Of a stretch of DNA of 17,555 nt, positions 7,664 through 16,551 are shown in pieces. Position numbers and translations under genes: made by a program. Under the pieces are notes generated by a model, which saw nothing but the letters and a program-made list of their open reading frames with translations, did not search any database and had not been told where the DNA came from. How positions within the stretch are numbered: position 1 is the first letter of the stretch; each line of letters starts with the position of its first letter. Source of the stretch: JBGPBY01 sp041481485 (GTDB taxonomy: Bacteria; Acidobacteriota; Terriglobia; 20CM-2-55-15); the NCBI GenBank assembly GCA_041481485.1, contig JBGPBY010000105.1:1-17555 (forward strand), written 5' to 3'.

Positions 7664-9325
7664 TCATGGAGCAGAAATCGACCTGCGTTTCCAAATCATG
7701 CGGGTTTCGGTTGGCTCATAGTTGTTTTTGAAGAATTCCGTGACAAGCGGAGATAGCGCTTGAAGGTCATAATCCAACAACACTAATTTGGGCGATACGA
7801 CTCCGTGGACTAAATCCGTAATGAGTTGCTGCTTTTGTGCTTCAGTTATTCCCATCCGCTCATTGTAGGGAAGACACCAGTAGAAGAATGCGTGCGGCCG
7901 AAACACTCCACTTCCCCTGTAGCCATCCATCACCGTGTCTGTAGGAGAAGTGTTTTCCATGACGAACTTCATTTCTGCGATCTGTGCACTGTTGTCTACA
8001 GAATCCAATGCCGTGCAAATTCGTACAAGCGGACCCACAATAATTCCGAGAAAAAAGAATCCCAACGCCAGAGCCGGCACTCGGCGGAACAACAGGATCA
8101 AGGTCCCCAATATCACCGCGCTCCAATATCCTAAAATCACGACTAGCGGCCAGGGAGAACCGGAGTTGCGGGCGATTAACCCAATACCCAGAATGGGCAC
8201 AACCGATCCTGTACCCACAAGCGCGACCCACCTCCCGACCGGTAGCCGAGTTCGAAGATTTGCGAGCAGACCAACCAACTCGAGCAAGAAACCGGACGCA
8301 AAGAGTGCTGCAAGTGGAAGAAACAGCACGTAGTATTGATAGTACGGCGTTGGAATCAGAAACAGGCCGGCAATGAGCGATAGGGTTGCTGGCGTGAGGA
8401 TGAAATCTCCAGTTCTGAATGTCTTGCAAAGCATCGATACCATGGAACGGATCAATCCCGCGATGCCCAACAATCCCAAAAATGGATGCTGGTACAAGAA
8501 CTGGTGGAGACCGTGGACATACGAGTCTTTATCCACGCCGAGGTAGAAAACAAAATTTTGTACGATGAATGGATTCAGGCCTTTTTGAAAATAAAAATAT
8601 GAGGCGATCCCGATCAACGGAATGAAAAAGCCGAAAAGCAGGTAACCGACATGACCAACCCGTTGACGCAACGTATCCATGCGTGGCAACTGCCCAATAT
8701 AGATACACATTCCAATGAACAAGCCGGGAAACGCGTAAACACTCTTTTGACAAGTCAGAAACCCGAGTCCCAGAAAGAAACCGCTGCATACAATTGCCAA
8801 CTCTCTCGTTTTCTCGTGGCAGAGGCCATGCTCAACACGTAATGCGGTGACCAGAAAAATTAAAAAGAAAGCCGTTCCGAGTGTGTCTGGTCGAATCTCC
8901 AGTGTCAGGTTCCAGTAGGCTTCAGTGATTAACAGGAAGAGTACTGCAACAAGTCCGACACTTGCGTTTCGCCATAATTTACCCAGCCAGAACGTGAGGA
9001 GAAGAACGAATCCCGATGTCAGCCATGCCAGCTTGCGGGCAAAAAACAAAAAGGCTATAGAGTGATTGACATTGGTTTCCACTGCAAAAACACGAAACAA
9101 CGGCAGCAGAAAGAGTCGGGATAGAGGTGTGTAATGGTCATAGAAATCCCGGTAGGGGACAAGGCCTCTGTACATCGACCATGCCGAATGCAAATGCATA
9201 AACTCGTCGGGATCAAACACACGGCGCTGCGACAGTATTGCTCCCAGTACAAAAAACACGGCAACTATGACGAACACAACTCTGCGGTCCATCAATTCAG
9301 AAGGCTTGTAGGTGCGTGGCTCCAT
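7664..9325 (-). CDS. Multi-span membrane glycosyltransferase, GT-C fold (GT39/ArnT-like)
   Basis: 553 residues with about 11-12 hydrophobic spans. The first span (about 15-31) is followed by FDPDEFMHLHSAW (37-49), the acidic motif in the first outer loop that marks GT-C enzymes using polyprenyl-phosphate sugars (PMT, ArnT and relatives). The short loop PYRDFYDHYTPLSRLFLLP is also typical. Such enzymes transfer a sugar on the outer face of the inner membrane to a lipid, glycan or protein. It is the last gene of the seven-gene operon, 15 nt after the second radical SAM gene, so it is the likely final, externally acting step. No strong ribosome site precedes ATG 9325 or the alternative at 9292, so the start is uncertain by 11 residues. 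Confidence 0.78.
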   Translation of the reverse strand: MEPRTYKPSELMDRRVVFVIVAVFFVLGAILSQRRVFDPDEFMHLHSAWSMYRGLVPYRDFYDHYTPLSRLFLLPLFRVFAVETNVNHSIAFLFFARKLAWLTSGFVLLLTFWLGKLWRNASVGLVAVLFLLITEAYWNLTLEIRPDTLGTAFFLIFLVTALRVEHGLCHEKTRELAIVCSGFFLGLGFLTCQKSVYAFPGLFIGMCIYIGQLPRMDTLRQRVGHVGYLLFGFFIPLIGIASYFYFQKGLNPFIVQNFVFYLGVDKDSYVHGLHQFLYQHPFLGLLGIAGLIRSMVSMLCKTFRTGDFILTPATLSLIAGLFLIPTPYYQYYVLFLPLAALFASGFLLELVGLLANLRTRLPVGRWVALVGTGSVVPILGIGLIARNSGSPWPLVVILGYWSAVILGTLILLFRRVPALALGFFFLGIIVGPLVRICTALDSVDNSAQIAEMKFVMENTSPTDTVMDGYRGSGVFRPHAFFYWCLPYNERMGITEAQKQQLITDLVHGVVSPKLVLLDYDLQALSPLVTEFFKNNYEPTETRMIWKRRSISAP

Positions 9326-9340
9326 CGGTCTGAGGGGTCG

Positions 9341-10549
9341 CTATACCCTCGCTCGCAAACCAAATCGATGCGATTCGTCGAGTTCGTACAGGTCGCAGCA
9401 CCGGCTACAGGAGGGGAAGAGTCCGTCTTCTTCCAGGGATCTCCTGAATTGCCTCATCTCACGGCCATTCCATATTTCGACAAACCGCTGCTGCGTCACA
9501 TTGCCGATCCGGGCTTCGGGCAGCCATGGGCAGCCCGCTACATCTCCGTTGGGCAAAACCACAGCTCGCATCCAGGGAACATGACAAATCTTTTCCCCGA
9601 AGATTGACGACGGCGACGAATAGTACTGGGAGTAGTCGAAGTTTGAAACATTGTGTTTCGGGTATCTCATGAACTCAAATGTCCAGCTTCTTGCTTCAAT
9701 TGCGGCATCCTGTCGCGCCAGTGAGTTTGCATCGATCGTGGAGGTGTCGCGAATATATCCACTCAGGAGCTTCGGCTCGACACCAAATGTCTGTACGAAT
9801 CTGGCTTTTGTGTCTTCCAGCAATTTGGGGGTGGTAAACATGCCCAGTTGGACTTTGAAAAAATCGACTTTAAGGTCATTCACAAGTTCAGCGGTTTCGA
9901 GTATGTGATGGGCATTCTCGGCCGTCACAGTCGTGCACACTTCAATAAGAGGAAACGCGGTATTCAGGGACTCTCGAGCGCGGACCAGATTCCGAATGCC
10001 GTTGATGGTATTCCGGAAAACATCACGCCCAATCCGAATTCGGTCATTGATTTCGGCAGGTCCATCGAGACTGGCAATGTAATAATCCAATCCCGCGCTA
10101 ATAAAACTCTCCGCCAGTTCATAAGTCATCAACGTCGTATTGCTGTTGAGTGCGCAAAGCAGTTCCTCTCCGGACGCAATTCGGATCAGTTCAGTCATGT
10201 CTTTCCGCAAAAGGGGCTCTCCGCCAAAGAAGTAAAGAAATGGCTTCCATTGGCCGGCCTGATGAATGAGATCTTCCCATTGCGCTGTCGACATTTCATC
10301 TTTCAGGGTTTTCGCGTCCCAGCCCTTGTACGCGCCGTTGTCTCCCCATTCCCAGCATTGAACGCAACGTAAATTGCATACATTGTTGACCTGCAGTGTC
10401 ATCAACGGCGGCAGATGTGATGAGTGATTTTCCTTGCGCAATCCCTTCGCCGACAAAATCTTCGTTCGATAAACCATTCTTGCCAATGAACGCAGTTTTT
10501 TCGGAGAGTGCGCGGCATAATGACCGAGAATAGAAAGCTCTCTTCGCAT
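9341..10549 (-). CDS. Radical SAM / SPASM-domain enzyme (second of two in the operon)
   Basis: 402 residues. CNLRCVQC (C58, C62, C65) is the CxxxCxxC motif that binds the SAM-cleaving 4Fe-4S cluster. FFGGEPLLR (107-115) is the GGEP SAM-binding motif. The C-terminal domain has C322, C340 and CSRCC (381-385), consistent with a SPASM-type auxiliary cluster, together with the usual GNVTQQRFVEIWN. Radical SAM/SPASM proteins modify peptides, sugars or other small molecules by radical chemistry. No precursor-peptide gene is visible here, and the glycosyltransferase neighbours favour a sugar- or lipid-type substrate, which is inference. CWEWGDNG after the cluster motif matches CYEWGDAG in the other radical SAM protein. 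GAGGG overlaps the methyltransferase stop, six bases before ATG 10549. Confidence 0.85.
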   Translation of the reverse strand: MRRELSILGHYAAHSPKKLRSLARMVYRTKILSAKGLRKENHSSHLPPLMTLQVNNVCNLRCVQCWEWGDNGAYKGWDAKTLKDEMSTAQWEDLIHQAGQWKPFLYFFGGEPLLRKDMTELIRIASGEELLCALNSNTTLMTYELAESFISAGLDYYIASLDGPAEINDRIRIGRDVFRNTINGIRNLVRARESLNTAFPLIEVCTTVTAENAHHILETAELVNDLKVDFFKVQLGMFTTPKLLEDTKARFVQTFGVEPKLLSGYIRDTSTIDANSLARQDAAIEARSWTFEFMRYPKHNVSNFDYSQYYSSPSSIFGEKICHVPWMRAVVLPNGDVAGCPWLPEARIGNVTQQRFVEIWNGREMRQFRRSLEEDGLFPSCSRCCDLYELDESHRFGLRARV

Positions 10550-10558
10550 AACAATCCC

Positions 10559-11356
10559 TCAGTTTGTTGCCTCGATGACACCGTGTTGACAGTAATGGCG
10601 CAGATACGGCAGATGCTTAATCAAGTCAGCGTCCAACTTTTGTAGTTTTGGTACGAGCCGGGAAGCATGGAGTTTGCCCAGGATATATGTGAGTGACGGC
10701 CGCGACAGAAACTCGAAGTACTGAACCTCAACCCTGGAAAACTCACGCCGAAGCAGACCTAATTCCCGGCCAGAAAGCTTAATCTCATCCGCAGTGACAA
10801 CTTCCTGCGGGTGGAATGGAAAGTGATGTTGTAAACACCCGATGACGCTTGACAGACAAATGGGTTCAATAGCGATGAGGACTCCGCCACTCTTCAGTGC
10901 CCTTTTGATGCGGGCAACCCCCTTGTCAAAATTGATATGGTGGAGCACCCCTTTGGAAATCACCAGATCGATTTCACGATCGAACTCCAGTTGTTCGCAA
11001 CTGGAATGAATCACATTCAAACTGCCCTGCAAGGCATCCTGACTGGCCAGCAGTCTGGTCCTCTCACAAGCGACGCGGGACACGTCAACGGAACAGACAT
11101 CCGCGCCTGCTTTAGCGAGATTTACGGCCAGGCTATCTATGCCTCCGCCAATGGACAATATCCGCCTGGCATTACTTCGGTGGATAAGGTTGTAAAAGAA
11201 GTCGTCCATATCCCACAAATTGGATCCTCCGAGATTCGGACTCGTAGTTTCTCTCTTCACATACACCTCATCCCAGAAGCTTGTTTCAGCCTGAATGCGT
11301 CGCTGTTCCGGAGGTGTCAATGTATTCTTCAAATGATCCGCCTCATTGAATCGCAT
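10559..11356 (-). CDS. Class I SAM-dependent methyltransferase
   Basis: 265 residues, the usual size for a Methyltransf_11-type enzyme with an N- and C-terminal extension. Motif I is RILSIGGGIDSLAVNLA (65-81), followed by the acidic SVD (D91) that should bind the SAM ribose. DLVISKGVLHHI (130-141) and ALKSGGVLIAIEP (153-165) are the post-motifs. The fold is clear; the methyl acceptor (O, N or C of a sugar, lipid or intermediate) is not. ATG 11356 lies inside the end of the preceding glycosyltransferase gene (14-nt overlap), and no other in-frame start occurs before residue 50. The gap to the second radical SAM gene is 9 nt. Confidence 0.82.
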   Translation of the reverse strand: MRFNEADHLKNTLTPPEQRRIQAETSFWDEVYVKRETTSPNLGGSNLWDMDDFFYNLIHRSNARRILSIGGGIDSLAVNLAKAGADVCSVDVSRVACERTRLLASQDALQGSLNVIHSSCEQLEFDREIDLVISKGVLHHINFDKGVARIKRALKSGGVLIAIEPICLSSVIGCLQHHFPFHPQEVVTADEIKLSGRELGLLRREFSRVEVQYFEFLSRPSLTYILGKLHASRLVPKLQKLDADLIKHLPYLRHYCQHGVIEATN

Positions 11357-12365
11357 GCCACTTTATGAACGTATCCATGTCGAACCATTGGGCCTCGAAA
11401 TGTCGAATCGCAAAGCGGGCGTTATTGTCCTCTGCAACCGGCATGCCCCGAAGAAGAAATATTTTTCGTCTGGCGGCCTGGCTTTCCAATAGTGTAGAGA
11501 TTCCTGGCTTCGTGATGACCGACGCGCATGCCCTCATGAATGGAGCCAGTGATTCCGCCACGCCGTAGACGCTGATGTTGGAATTGTCACGAAAAGACCT
11601 TGTGATGTTTTCATAGGCTTTTTTGTTCTCGCCACAGACAACGTCCATTTTCAATCCGGGGAGAGCGCTGGAGAGTTGTTGAACTATTTCATGCAGTGAA
11701 CCTTGTCCCCAAAAACCGCAAACGAGAAGCACCCGGTTCTTATCGCCCAGGATTGCAGAAATCTCTGTGTATTCTTTTCTGGCGGGGAGCAAGATCTGGT
11801 GAAAACTGACGTGAGTCGAAAGGTCAAAACCGAGGTCTTGTCGTTCGACGGGTGATAAGAGGCCGTCCATCTGATCCCAGAATTGATACTTCCATCCCAA
11901 ATTCTTTCCGTATTCGCCGGATACTCCCCATACGGAAATACCAAGTCCACTTCGTCTTTTTAGATTCGAAACCCAAAAGGCAGGGCGGTGGCTGATGCAA
12001 ATGACAGTCCTTACCTGCAGGGATTCGATTTTATCCTTCAGTTTTTTCAGATCGGCGACATTGAACAACCGTTCGCGCAGATACTTGCGGTAATAGAACA
12101 GCGGAATCTTGTACACGAGATACAAGAGGAACGGAAATCTGTTCGAAATGAACTTATACCGTTTGAGATCTTCCTGAACGACTTGCTCGGGAACAAATTC
12201 TTCGATGGGGACATGGTGAAACTCCCCAGCAGTTCCAAGCCTTTCCAGAATTGCGTCACCGATCGAATACATTCCTCGCCCGACGATCGTGCTAACGATC
12301 AGAACCGGCGGCTCAAAGCAGGTCGAAAGATCTTCAATTTCAGAGAATCTTTCTCTTGGCATCAT
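11343..12365 (-). CDS. GT-B glycosyltransferase resembling GT28 / MGDG synthases
   Basis: 340 residues. PPVLIVSTIVGRGMYSIGDAI (from residue 19) is an N-terminal Rossmann strand with a Gly-rich loop like that of MurG and monogalactosyl-diacylglycerol synthases. NRVLLVCGFWGQGSLHEIV opens the second domain. ITKPGISTLLES (284-295) followed by an E-x-N-x-A segment matches the donor-sugar-binding KPG...E region of GT28. The sequence is divergent and no donor can be named; a lipid- or isoprenoid-linked acceptor is the family norm. Two Met codons open the gene (12365 and 12362). The overlap with the upstream radical SAM gene is 26 nt, long but forced by the lack of later starts before the first beta-strand. 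No clear ribosome site is seen, so translation is probably coupled. Confidence 0.68.
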   Translation of the reverse strand: MMPRERFSEIEDLSTCFEPPVLIVSTIVGRGMYSIGDAILERLGTAGEFHHVPIEEFVPEQVVQEDLKRYKFISNRFPFLLYLVYKIPLFYYRKYLRERLFNVADLKKLKDKIESLQVRTVICISHRPAFWVSNLKRRSGLGISVWGVSGEYGKNLGWKYQFWDQMDGLLSPVERQDLGFDLSTHVSFHQILLPARKEYTEISAILGDKNRVLLVCGFWGQGSLHEIVQQLSSALPGLKMDVVCGENKKAYENITRSFRDNSNISVYGVAESLAPFMRACASVITKPGISTLLESQAARRKIFLLRGMPVAEDNNARFAIRHFEAQWFDMDTFIKWHAIQ

Positions 12366-13506
12366 AGAGATAAAGCACGTCGCACTTGCTGCAAATGGGA
12401 AGAACGTTTTCGCGGCGCATCACTCGAAATTTGGCGTACTCCGGCGAATTCCAAATTTCCATGACGGAACTGTCTTTCAGATTTCCCCAGGTTAAGTCGG
12501 GATAAAGGACACAGGGACTGACTGCCCCATCCGGCGTGATATCCATTCTGAGCCACTGTTTGTAGCAAAACGAATTTCGCGGAGGCGTCTGCGGTTTGTC
12601 CACATAGGTGTAGATATCTTCCGGTGTTTGAAGGTAACAGGAAATCTGGATGGGCCATTTTTCGTCCGTAATTTTTCTGTACTGTCGGACAAACTCTTCT
12701 TTATCCAGATCGTACGGGAGCAGATACCCGAGATGTGAAGTGGCAGTGATGCCGAATTGCTTCTGCATGTAATGTTCATATTCTCTGGCCTGCTCTTCTG
12801 AAACGAACCAGCAGGGATTCAACAGAATCCAATCCACGCCGAGATCAACCATCTTTCGGCAAAAGTCATACATGATTCGGACGTTCTCTGGCCGGATCGT
12901 AAATTGAATACCAATGTAGGGAGGCGACTGTAGCGCCTTCACAAGTCTGATGTTTTGCGTGATCCGGTTATACGTTCCAGCGCCTCTCAGCTTATCGTTT
13001 TCTTCTTGTAACCCATCCAGAGAAACCAGGTAGGTGAGATAAGGATTGTCGTTGCTCTCATCCAAAAACTGATCGAGGAGCAGGCCGTTAGTGCAGGTGA
13101 TTGCAAAAGATTTATGCCGTTTCAAAGCATGGGCCAAATTCCGGAAATTTGCATAGAGCATGGGTTCGCCGCCGATCAGGATGAAAGACGGGCGGCGTTC
13201 ACCGTGTTCCGCGAATAGTCTCTCGACGATCTCCCAGTCGAGTTCAAGATTCGTTTCTCCTGTGGGTTGTTCCTTGCACCATCCGGCGTCACCCCATTCG
13301 TAACACATAGAACATCGCAGATTGCATTTGTAAGTCAGGACAAGTTTGAACACCAATGGCGGAGGGACGGCGTCATCCTTTCCGGAATTTTCTTCGAGCC
13401 ACTTATATCGCGAAAAGAAATTCAGTTTTTTTATGACGAGACCTTCGAAATACCGAGGATGTTTCCATGCCAGTTTTACAAGACCTGGGATTGAGGGAAT
13501 TACCAT
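12340..13506 (-). CDS. Radical SAM / SPASM-domain enzyme (first of two in the operon)
   Basis: 388 residues. CNLRCSMC (C61, C65, C68) is the SAM-radical cluster motif, and LIGGEPMLY (110-118) contains GGEP. In the C-terminal domain C314, C332, C372 and C375 (NSFCYKQWLRMD, SPCVLYPDL, ICSKCD) form a short SPASM-like auxiliary-cluster site. CYEWGDAGW after the first motif is shared with the second radical SAM protein of this operon, and the two are similar throughout, so they look like an old duplication that has diverged. The substrate is unknown. The gene overlaps the CapK-like gene by 7 nt at its start and the glycosyltransferase by 26 nt at its end. GGA lies five bases before the ATG. Confidence 0.85.
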   Translation of the reverse strand: MVIPSIPGLVKLAWKHPRYFEGLVIKKLNFFSRYKWLEENSGKDDAVPPPLVFKLVLTYKCNLRCSMCYEWGDAGWCKEQPTGETNLELDWEIVERLFAEHGERRPSFILIGGEPMLYANFRNLAHALKRHKSFAITCTNGLLLDQFLDESNDNPYLTYLVSLDGLQEENDKLRGAGTYNRITQNIRLVKALQSPPYIGIQFTIRPENVRIMYDFCRKMVDLGVDWILLNPCWFVSEEQAREYEHYMQKQFGITATSHLGYLLPYDLDKEEFVRQYRKITDEKWPIQISCYLQTPEDIYTYVDKPQTPPRNSFCYKQWLRMDITPDGAVSPCVLYPDLTWGNLKDSSVMEIWNSPEYAKFRVMRRENVLPICSKCDVLYLYDAKRKIL

Positions 13507-14870
13507 ATGCTTCCATTCTCTTTGGGAAGTTTGGAGACTACCGTCCGGAATTTGCCTCCATCGTGCATCAGCGAATCCATGTATTCATACCGTTCGAGGA
13601 CAATGGTCATACCGGAACCGGTCAGCTTGCGAAGCGCTGCAATCAATGCCGCCTCATGAAGGCTTGAAAATCGGCGGGTAGTGACGACCTTTAACTGCAG
13701 TTCTGCAATGGACTCCTGAACAATTTGTCCGGCGAGGATTTCATCTATCTCCTCAAATATCAGGAAAGCTCCGGTGACGACTCCCCCTTGAGGAGTAATG
13801 ATCACCTCGCTGTGCCTCCCCTCAATGGAGTTCACCAGAGGGAACTTTCGGTTACAGGGGCAATGTTTTCCGGTGTCGAGCTTCACCAGGTCCCCCACTT
13901 CATATCGGAGTAGCGGCATGCTGTAGTTATGAAGCGACGTTCCGACAATTTTTGCACTGACGGTTGAAGTCGAGCCATCGCCAGGCTGCGCAGAACGAAA
14001 CTCATTCTGGCGGATGAGTTCGGAAACTCCATAATCCGGGTTGATGTGGAGACCGCCGGCCGGGCATTCTGAAATTGCCACCGTCCGTTCCATATGACCG
14101 TAGGAGTTGTAGACCTTGCAGCGGAATATTTCTGAAACAAATGTTCTGACCCGCGGACGAAGTATCTCTCCGGTGGAAAAGACAGCCTTAAAACAAATAT
14201 CGTCGATGCCCTTCTCGCGAAGCGAAAGAGAAAAATAGTAAAGAACCGAAGGCAGGCTTTTAAGAAACTTAGGGCGGTGCTTTCGGATTGCAGCAACATA
14301 AGTATCTACCCTCGAAGGTGTAATTGTGCTGCTGTTCAACAGCAACCGATTCGTCATGCGCTGGAAGTAGACGAGCCTGGAACCTTTATCTTGAGTCTGC
14401 AAAAAAAAGACGCTCGAAAACTCACAAAAGCAGTCACCGAGGCGATAACCTGCCCAGTTCCAGTACCGCCAGTAATAGACGAATTCCAGGACATTCGATG
14501 GTTTATCGACAAAGAACTGCAACCTTTGCCCGGTGGTTCCGCTGGTACAAACAACCCGAGGGGAGTACTTGCGGCTGTTGTCTGCCTGCAAGAGCTTGAA
14601 CTTATCGCGTACCGTCTTCTTCGTCAGAATGGGTATTTTTTCCAGATGCTCGAGGCTTCGGATATCCGACGGCTTCAATCGTGCTTTGTCAAAAAGAGTT
14701 CTGTAGTAGGGGACATGCAGGTAAGCGTGGGTCACGACATTGCGCAGAAGGTGCTCCTGGTATTGCCGTTGTTGCTCCTGGGAATGCCACTGGTTTTTTT
14801 CAAATGCGGCACGCAGCTTTAGAATCGAGACCGGATAGTTGAAGTCTGAAATCTTGAATTCCAGGGCCAT
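13500..14870 (-). CDS. CapK/PaaK-family adenylate-forming enzyme
   Basis: 456 residues from ATG 14870. The frame is open back to 15095, but that part runs over the coding end of the flavoprotein gene and has no family similarity. VPYYRTLF (53-60), TSGTTG (109-114, ATP-binding), FSTGEILRP (231-239), YNSYGHME (254-261), RYEVGD (322-327) and EGRHSE (350-355), with GGKFRTVVSK near the C-terminus, follow the order seen in phenylacetate-CoA ligase and CapK. These enzymes activate a carboxylate as acyl-AMP and pass it to CoA or another nucleophile; CapK-like members are common in capsule and exopolysaccharide clusters. This one may attach an acyl group to the cluster's glycan or lipid. It starts 11 nt after the flavoprotein stop and overlaps the first radical SAM gene by 7 nt. 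No strong ribosome site is visible. Confidence 0.82.
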   Translation of the reverse strand: MALEFKISDFNYPVSILKLRAAFEKNQWHSQEQQRQYQEHLLRNVVTHAYLHVPYYRTLFDKARLKPSDIRSLEHLEKIPILTKKTVRDKFKLLQADNSRKYSPRVVCTSGTTGQRLQFFVDKPSNVLEFVYYWRYWNWAGYRLGDCFCEFSSVFFLQTQDKGSRLVYFQRMTNRLLLNSSTITPSRVDTYVAAIRKHRPKFLKSLPSVLYYFSLSLREKGIDDICFKAVFSTGEILRPRVRTFVSEIFRCKVYNSYGHMERTVAISECPAGGLHINPDYGVSELIRQNEFRSAQPGDGSTSTVSAKIVGTSLHNYSMPLLRYEVGDLVKLDTGKHCPCNRKFPLVNSIEGRHSEVIITPQGGVVTGAFLIFEEIDEILAGQIVQESIAELQLKVVTTRRFSSLHEAALIAALRKLTGSGMTIVLERYEYMDSLMHDGGKFRTVVSKLPKENGSIW

Positions 14871-14881
14871 ACGATTGCGTT

Positions 14882-16495
14882 CTAATCGTGAAGCGCAAAG
14901 TTGCTGAACGTGCTGCGGCCCTTCTCCCACTCGGCACGATCCTGGCTTTCCGACATCAGGTATCGAGCCAGTCTCAGGGCCATCACCATGCAGTGATCCA
15001 GGTTGCAATGCAGGAAAAGGGCGGGCCGCCCTATCATGTATAAATTGCCAATGGAATTGAAACGCGCCATGGCTGTTTCCAGTTTCTCCTTCCACCCAAT
15101 CTCATAGACTGGATACAGATTCTTGATCCGGCGAGAGAAGTATTCGAACTGCCCGTGAGGGTTTTCGCGAAGGATCCTTTGCTTGCGAAGCGTATCGATG
15201 CATCGCGCCGCAAGTTCACCGTCACTCATCTGCCATATTTCATCCTCGTAGGTGCACGGCAGCTCAATTGCCAGTGCCCTTCGGTGGCCGGCAGCATTGA
15301 GGCGAGGACTGTACATGGCAGGTTCCGACACCCGGCCGAACAGGACGTCGGAACCTGGGAAGTAATATGTTTCGTGGCCGGTGGAAATCACTTCCGAAGA
15401 GGCAAGATATAGAATTCTCAACGATCTCCATCTGAGTTCCAGCGGTGGGGGCACGTGGTTGTCCGACCGAAATCGAACCAGATTGTGCAAAACATCAATT
15501 GGAGCAGTGGATATGACCAATTTTGCAGGGATTCGACGGCTCCCGCCGCAGGGCATCTGGACGTGTACGGCTTCAATCTCAAAATCGTCGTTTATCTCGA
15601 CATTTTGAACGACCGTATCGACCAGCAATTTTCCGCCGTTCTGCAGATACTTTTCTTTTATCTTTTCGGAAATCTGCCCGAATCCGTCTGCCGGATAATA
15701 GAAATACTTCGAGCCTCCTGAGACATGAATTCCGCGCTTGAGTTCCTCCCACATCGCCCTTCGACTGAACTTCACCACCCGGCTGACGCCGGGTTCAGGC
15801 GAAAGTTTACTGGGCGAAATTCCCCAGAGCTTTAGTGCATAAGGCCGATAAAACTTCTCGTAGAGACTCCTGCCGACCGCATCGATTGCATATTCTTCAA
15901 ATGAAGCGGGGCTGCGTTTTCGAACTGCCGTTCGCCGAATGGCGGCAATTAGATAGTCCGTGAATATGCTCAGACCAGCTCTTGGTCCAAACCCTGTGAG
16001 CACCTGGAACATGGAAGGCGGATAATCGAGAAAGGTGTTCCCGATGCGAATCTGGCCCCGTCTCGGCCGCTTCAGTAGATCATCTCCAAGCAGCGACTTG
16101 ATGATGGAGAATACTTCCGGATCATACTTTTCGTGAATTCGGTGAGAACCGAGATCAAACTTCAGACCGATTTCAGAAAATGAATTCGCCAGGCCACCCG
16201 TGACCCTGTTCTTCTCAATAAGGAGGATCGGATTCTTTGTCTGCCGAGACAATTCCCATGCGGCAGTAAGCCCGGTAATTCCGCCGCCCAAAATGACAAT
16301 GCTTTTTGCGGAGTCGCCTTGCCGATTTCCCTTCGTGTTGCTTCCCCTACTCTCAGCGGTCGGGAACGCCATTGTTTGCACGTATTCTTTGAACACTAGC
16401 TCCTTTGGCATCTCTAACGGTCGAGTTCGAGGATACTGGCGTCTGCTTTCAGAATTCAGGACATCCATCCGGGTCTCAACAGTTTTGTCGTCCAC
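14882..16495 (-). CDS. FAD-dependent oxidoreductase, protoporphyrinogen-oxidase / UDP-galactopyranose-mutase-like
   Basis: 537 residues, first gene of the seven-gene operon. SIVILGGGITGLTAAWELS (65-83) is the dinucleotide-binding fold, with E94 to hold the FAD ribose. GGLANSF (100-106), FDLGSHRIHEKYDPEV and LWGISPSKLSPEP are typical of the NAD_binding_8/amine-oxidase-like flavoproteins often found in glycan clusters. RPALFLHCNLDHCMVMAL near the end is the closing FAD motif. It might isomerise, oxidise or reduce a sugar or polyprenyl substrate; heme synthesis is unlikely in this context. The first ~62 residues precede the fold and are hydrophilic, with no recognised domain. GTG 16495 is chosen for its AAGGTGGAG site; ATG at 16468 is the alternative and shortens the protein by nine residues. 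Confidence 0.78.
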   Translation of the reverse strand: MDDKTVETRMDVLNSESRRQYPRTRPLEMPKELVFKEYVQTMAFPTAESRGSNTKGNRQGDSAKSIVILGGGITGLTAAWELSRQTKNPILLIEKNRVTGGLANSFSEIGLKFDLGSHRIHEKYDPEVFSIIKSLLGDDLLKRPRRGQIRIGNTFLDYPPSMFQVLTGFGPRAGLSIFTDYLIAAIRRTAVRKRSPASFEEYAIDAVGRSLYEKFYRPYALKLWGISPSKLSPEPGVSRVVKFSRRAMWEELKRGIHVSGGSKYFYYPADGFGQISEKIKEKYLQNGGKLLVDTVVQNVEINDDFEIEAVHVQMPCGGSRRIPAKLVISTAPIDVLHNLVRFRSDNHVPPPLELRWRSLRILYLASSEVISTGHETYYFPGSDVLFGRVSEPAMYSPRLNAAGHRRALAIELPCTYEDEIWQMSDGELAARCIDTLRKQRILRENPHGQFEYFSRRIKNLYPVYEIGWKEKLETAMARFNSIGNLYMIGRPALFLHCNLDHCMVMALRLARYLMSESQDRAEWEKGRSTFSNFALHD

Positions 16496-16499
16496 GGTT

Positions 16500-16508
16500 C
16501 TCCACCTT
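16500..16508 (-). promoter_or_regulatory. Shine-Dalgarno site supporting a GTG start for the flavoprotein
   Basis: Read on the minus strand, AAGGTGGAG ends four bases before GTG 16495. The alternative ATG at 16468 is preceded only by GAGACCCGG, which is weaker. Confidence 0.55.
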
Positions 16509-16551
16509 CACTTCTCGAATCAGATTTAGAAATACAAGATTCGGTAGTCAC

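Noticed and set aside
7506..7721. 71-codon plus-strand frame as a possible precursor peptide for the radical SAM enzymes
   Set aside because: It has no ribosome site, is on the opposite strand, overlaps the end of the GT-C gene, and shows no leader/core organisation.
14871..15095. N-terminal 75-residue extension of the CapK-like protein
   Set aside because: It would overlap the end of the flavoprotein gene by over 200 nt and has no family similarity; CapK-type sequence begins at ATG 14870.
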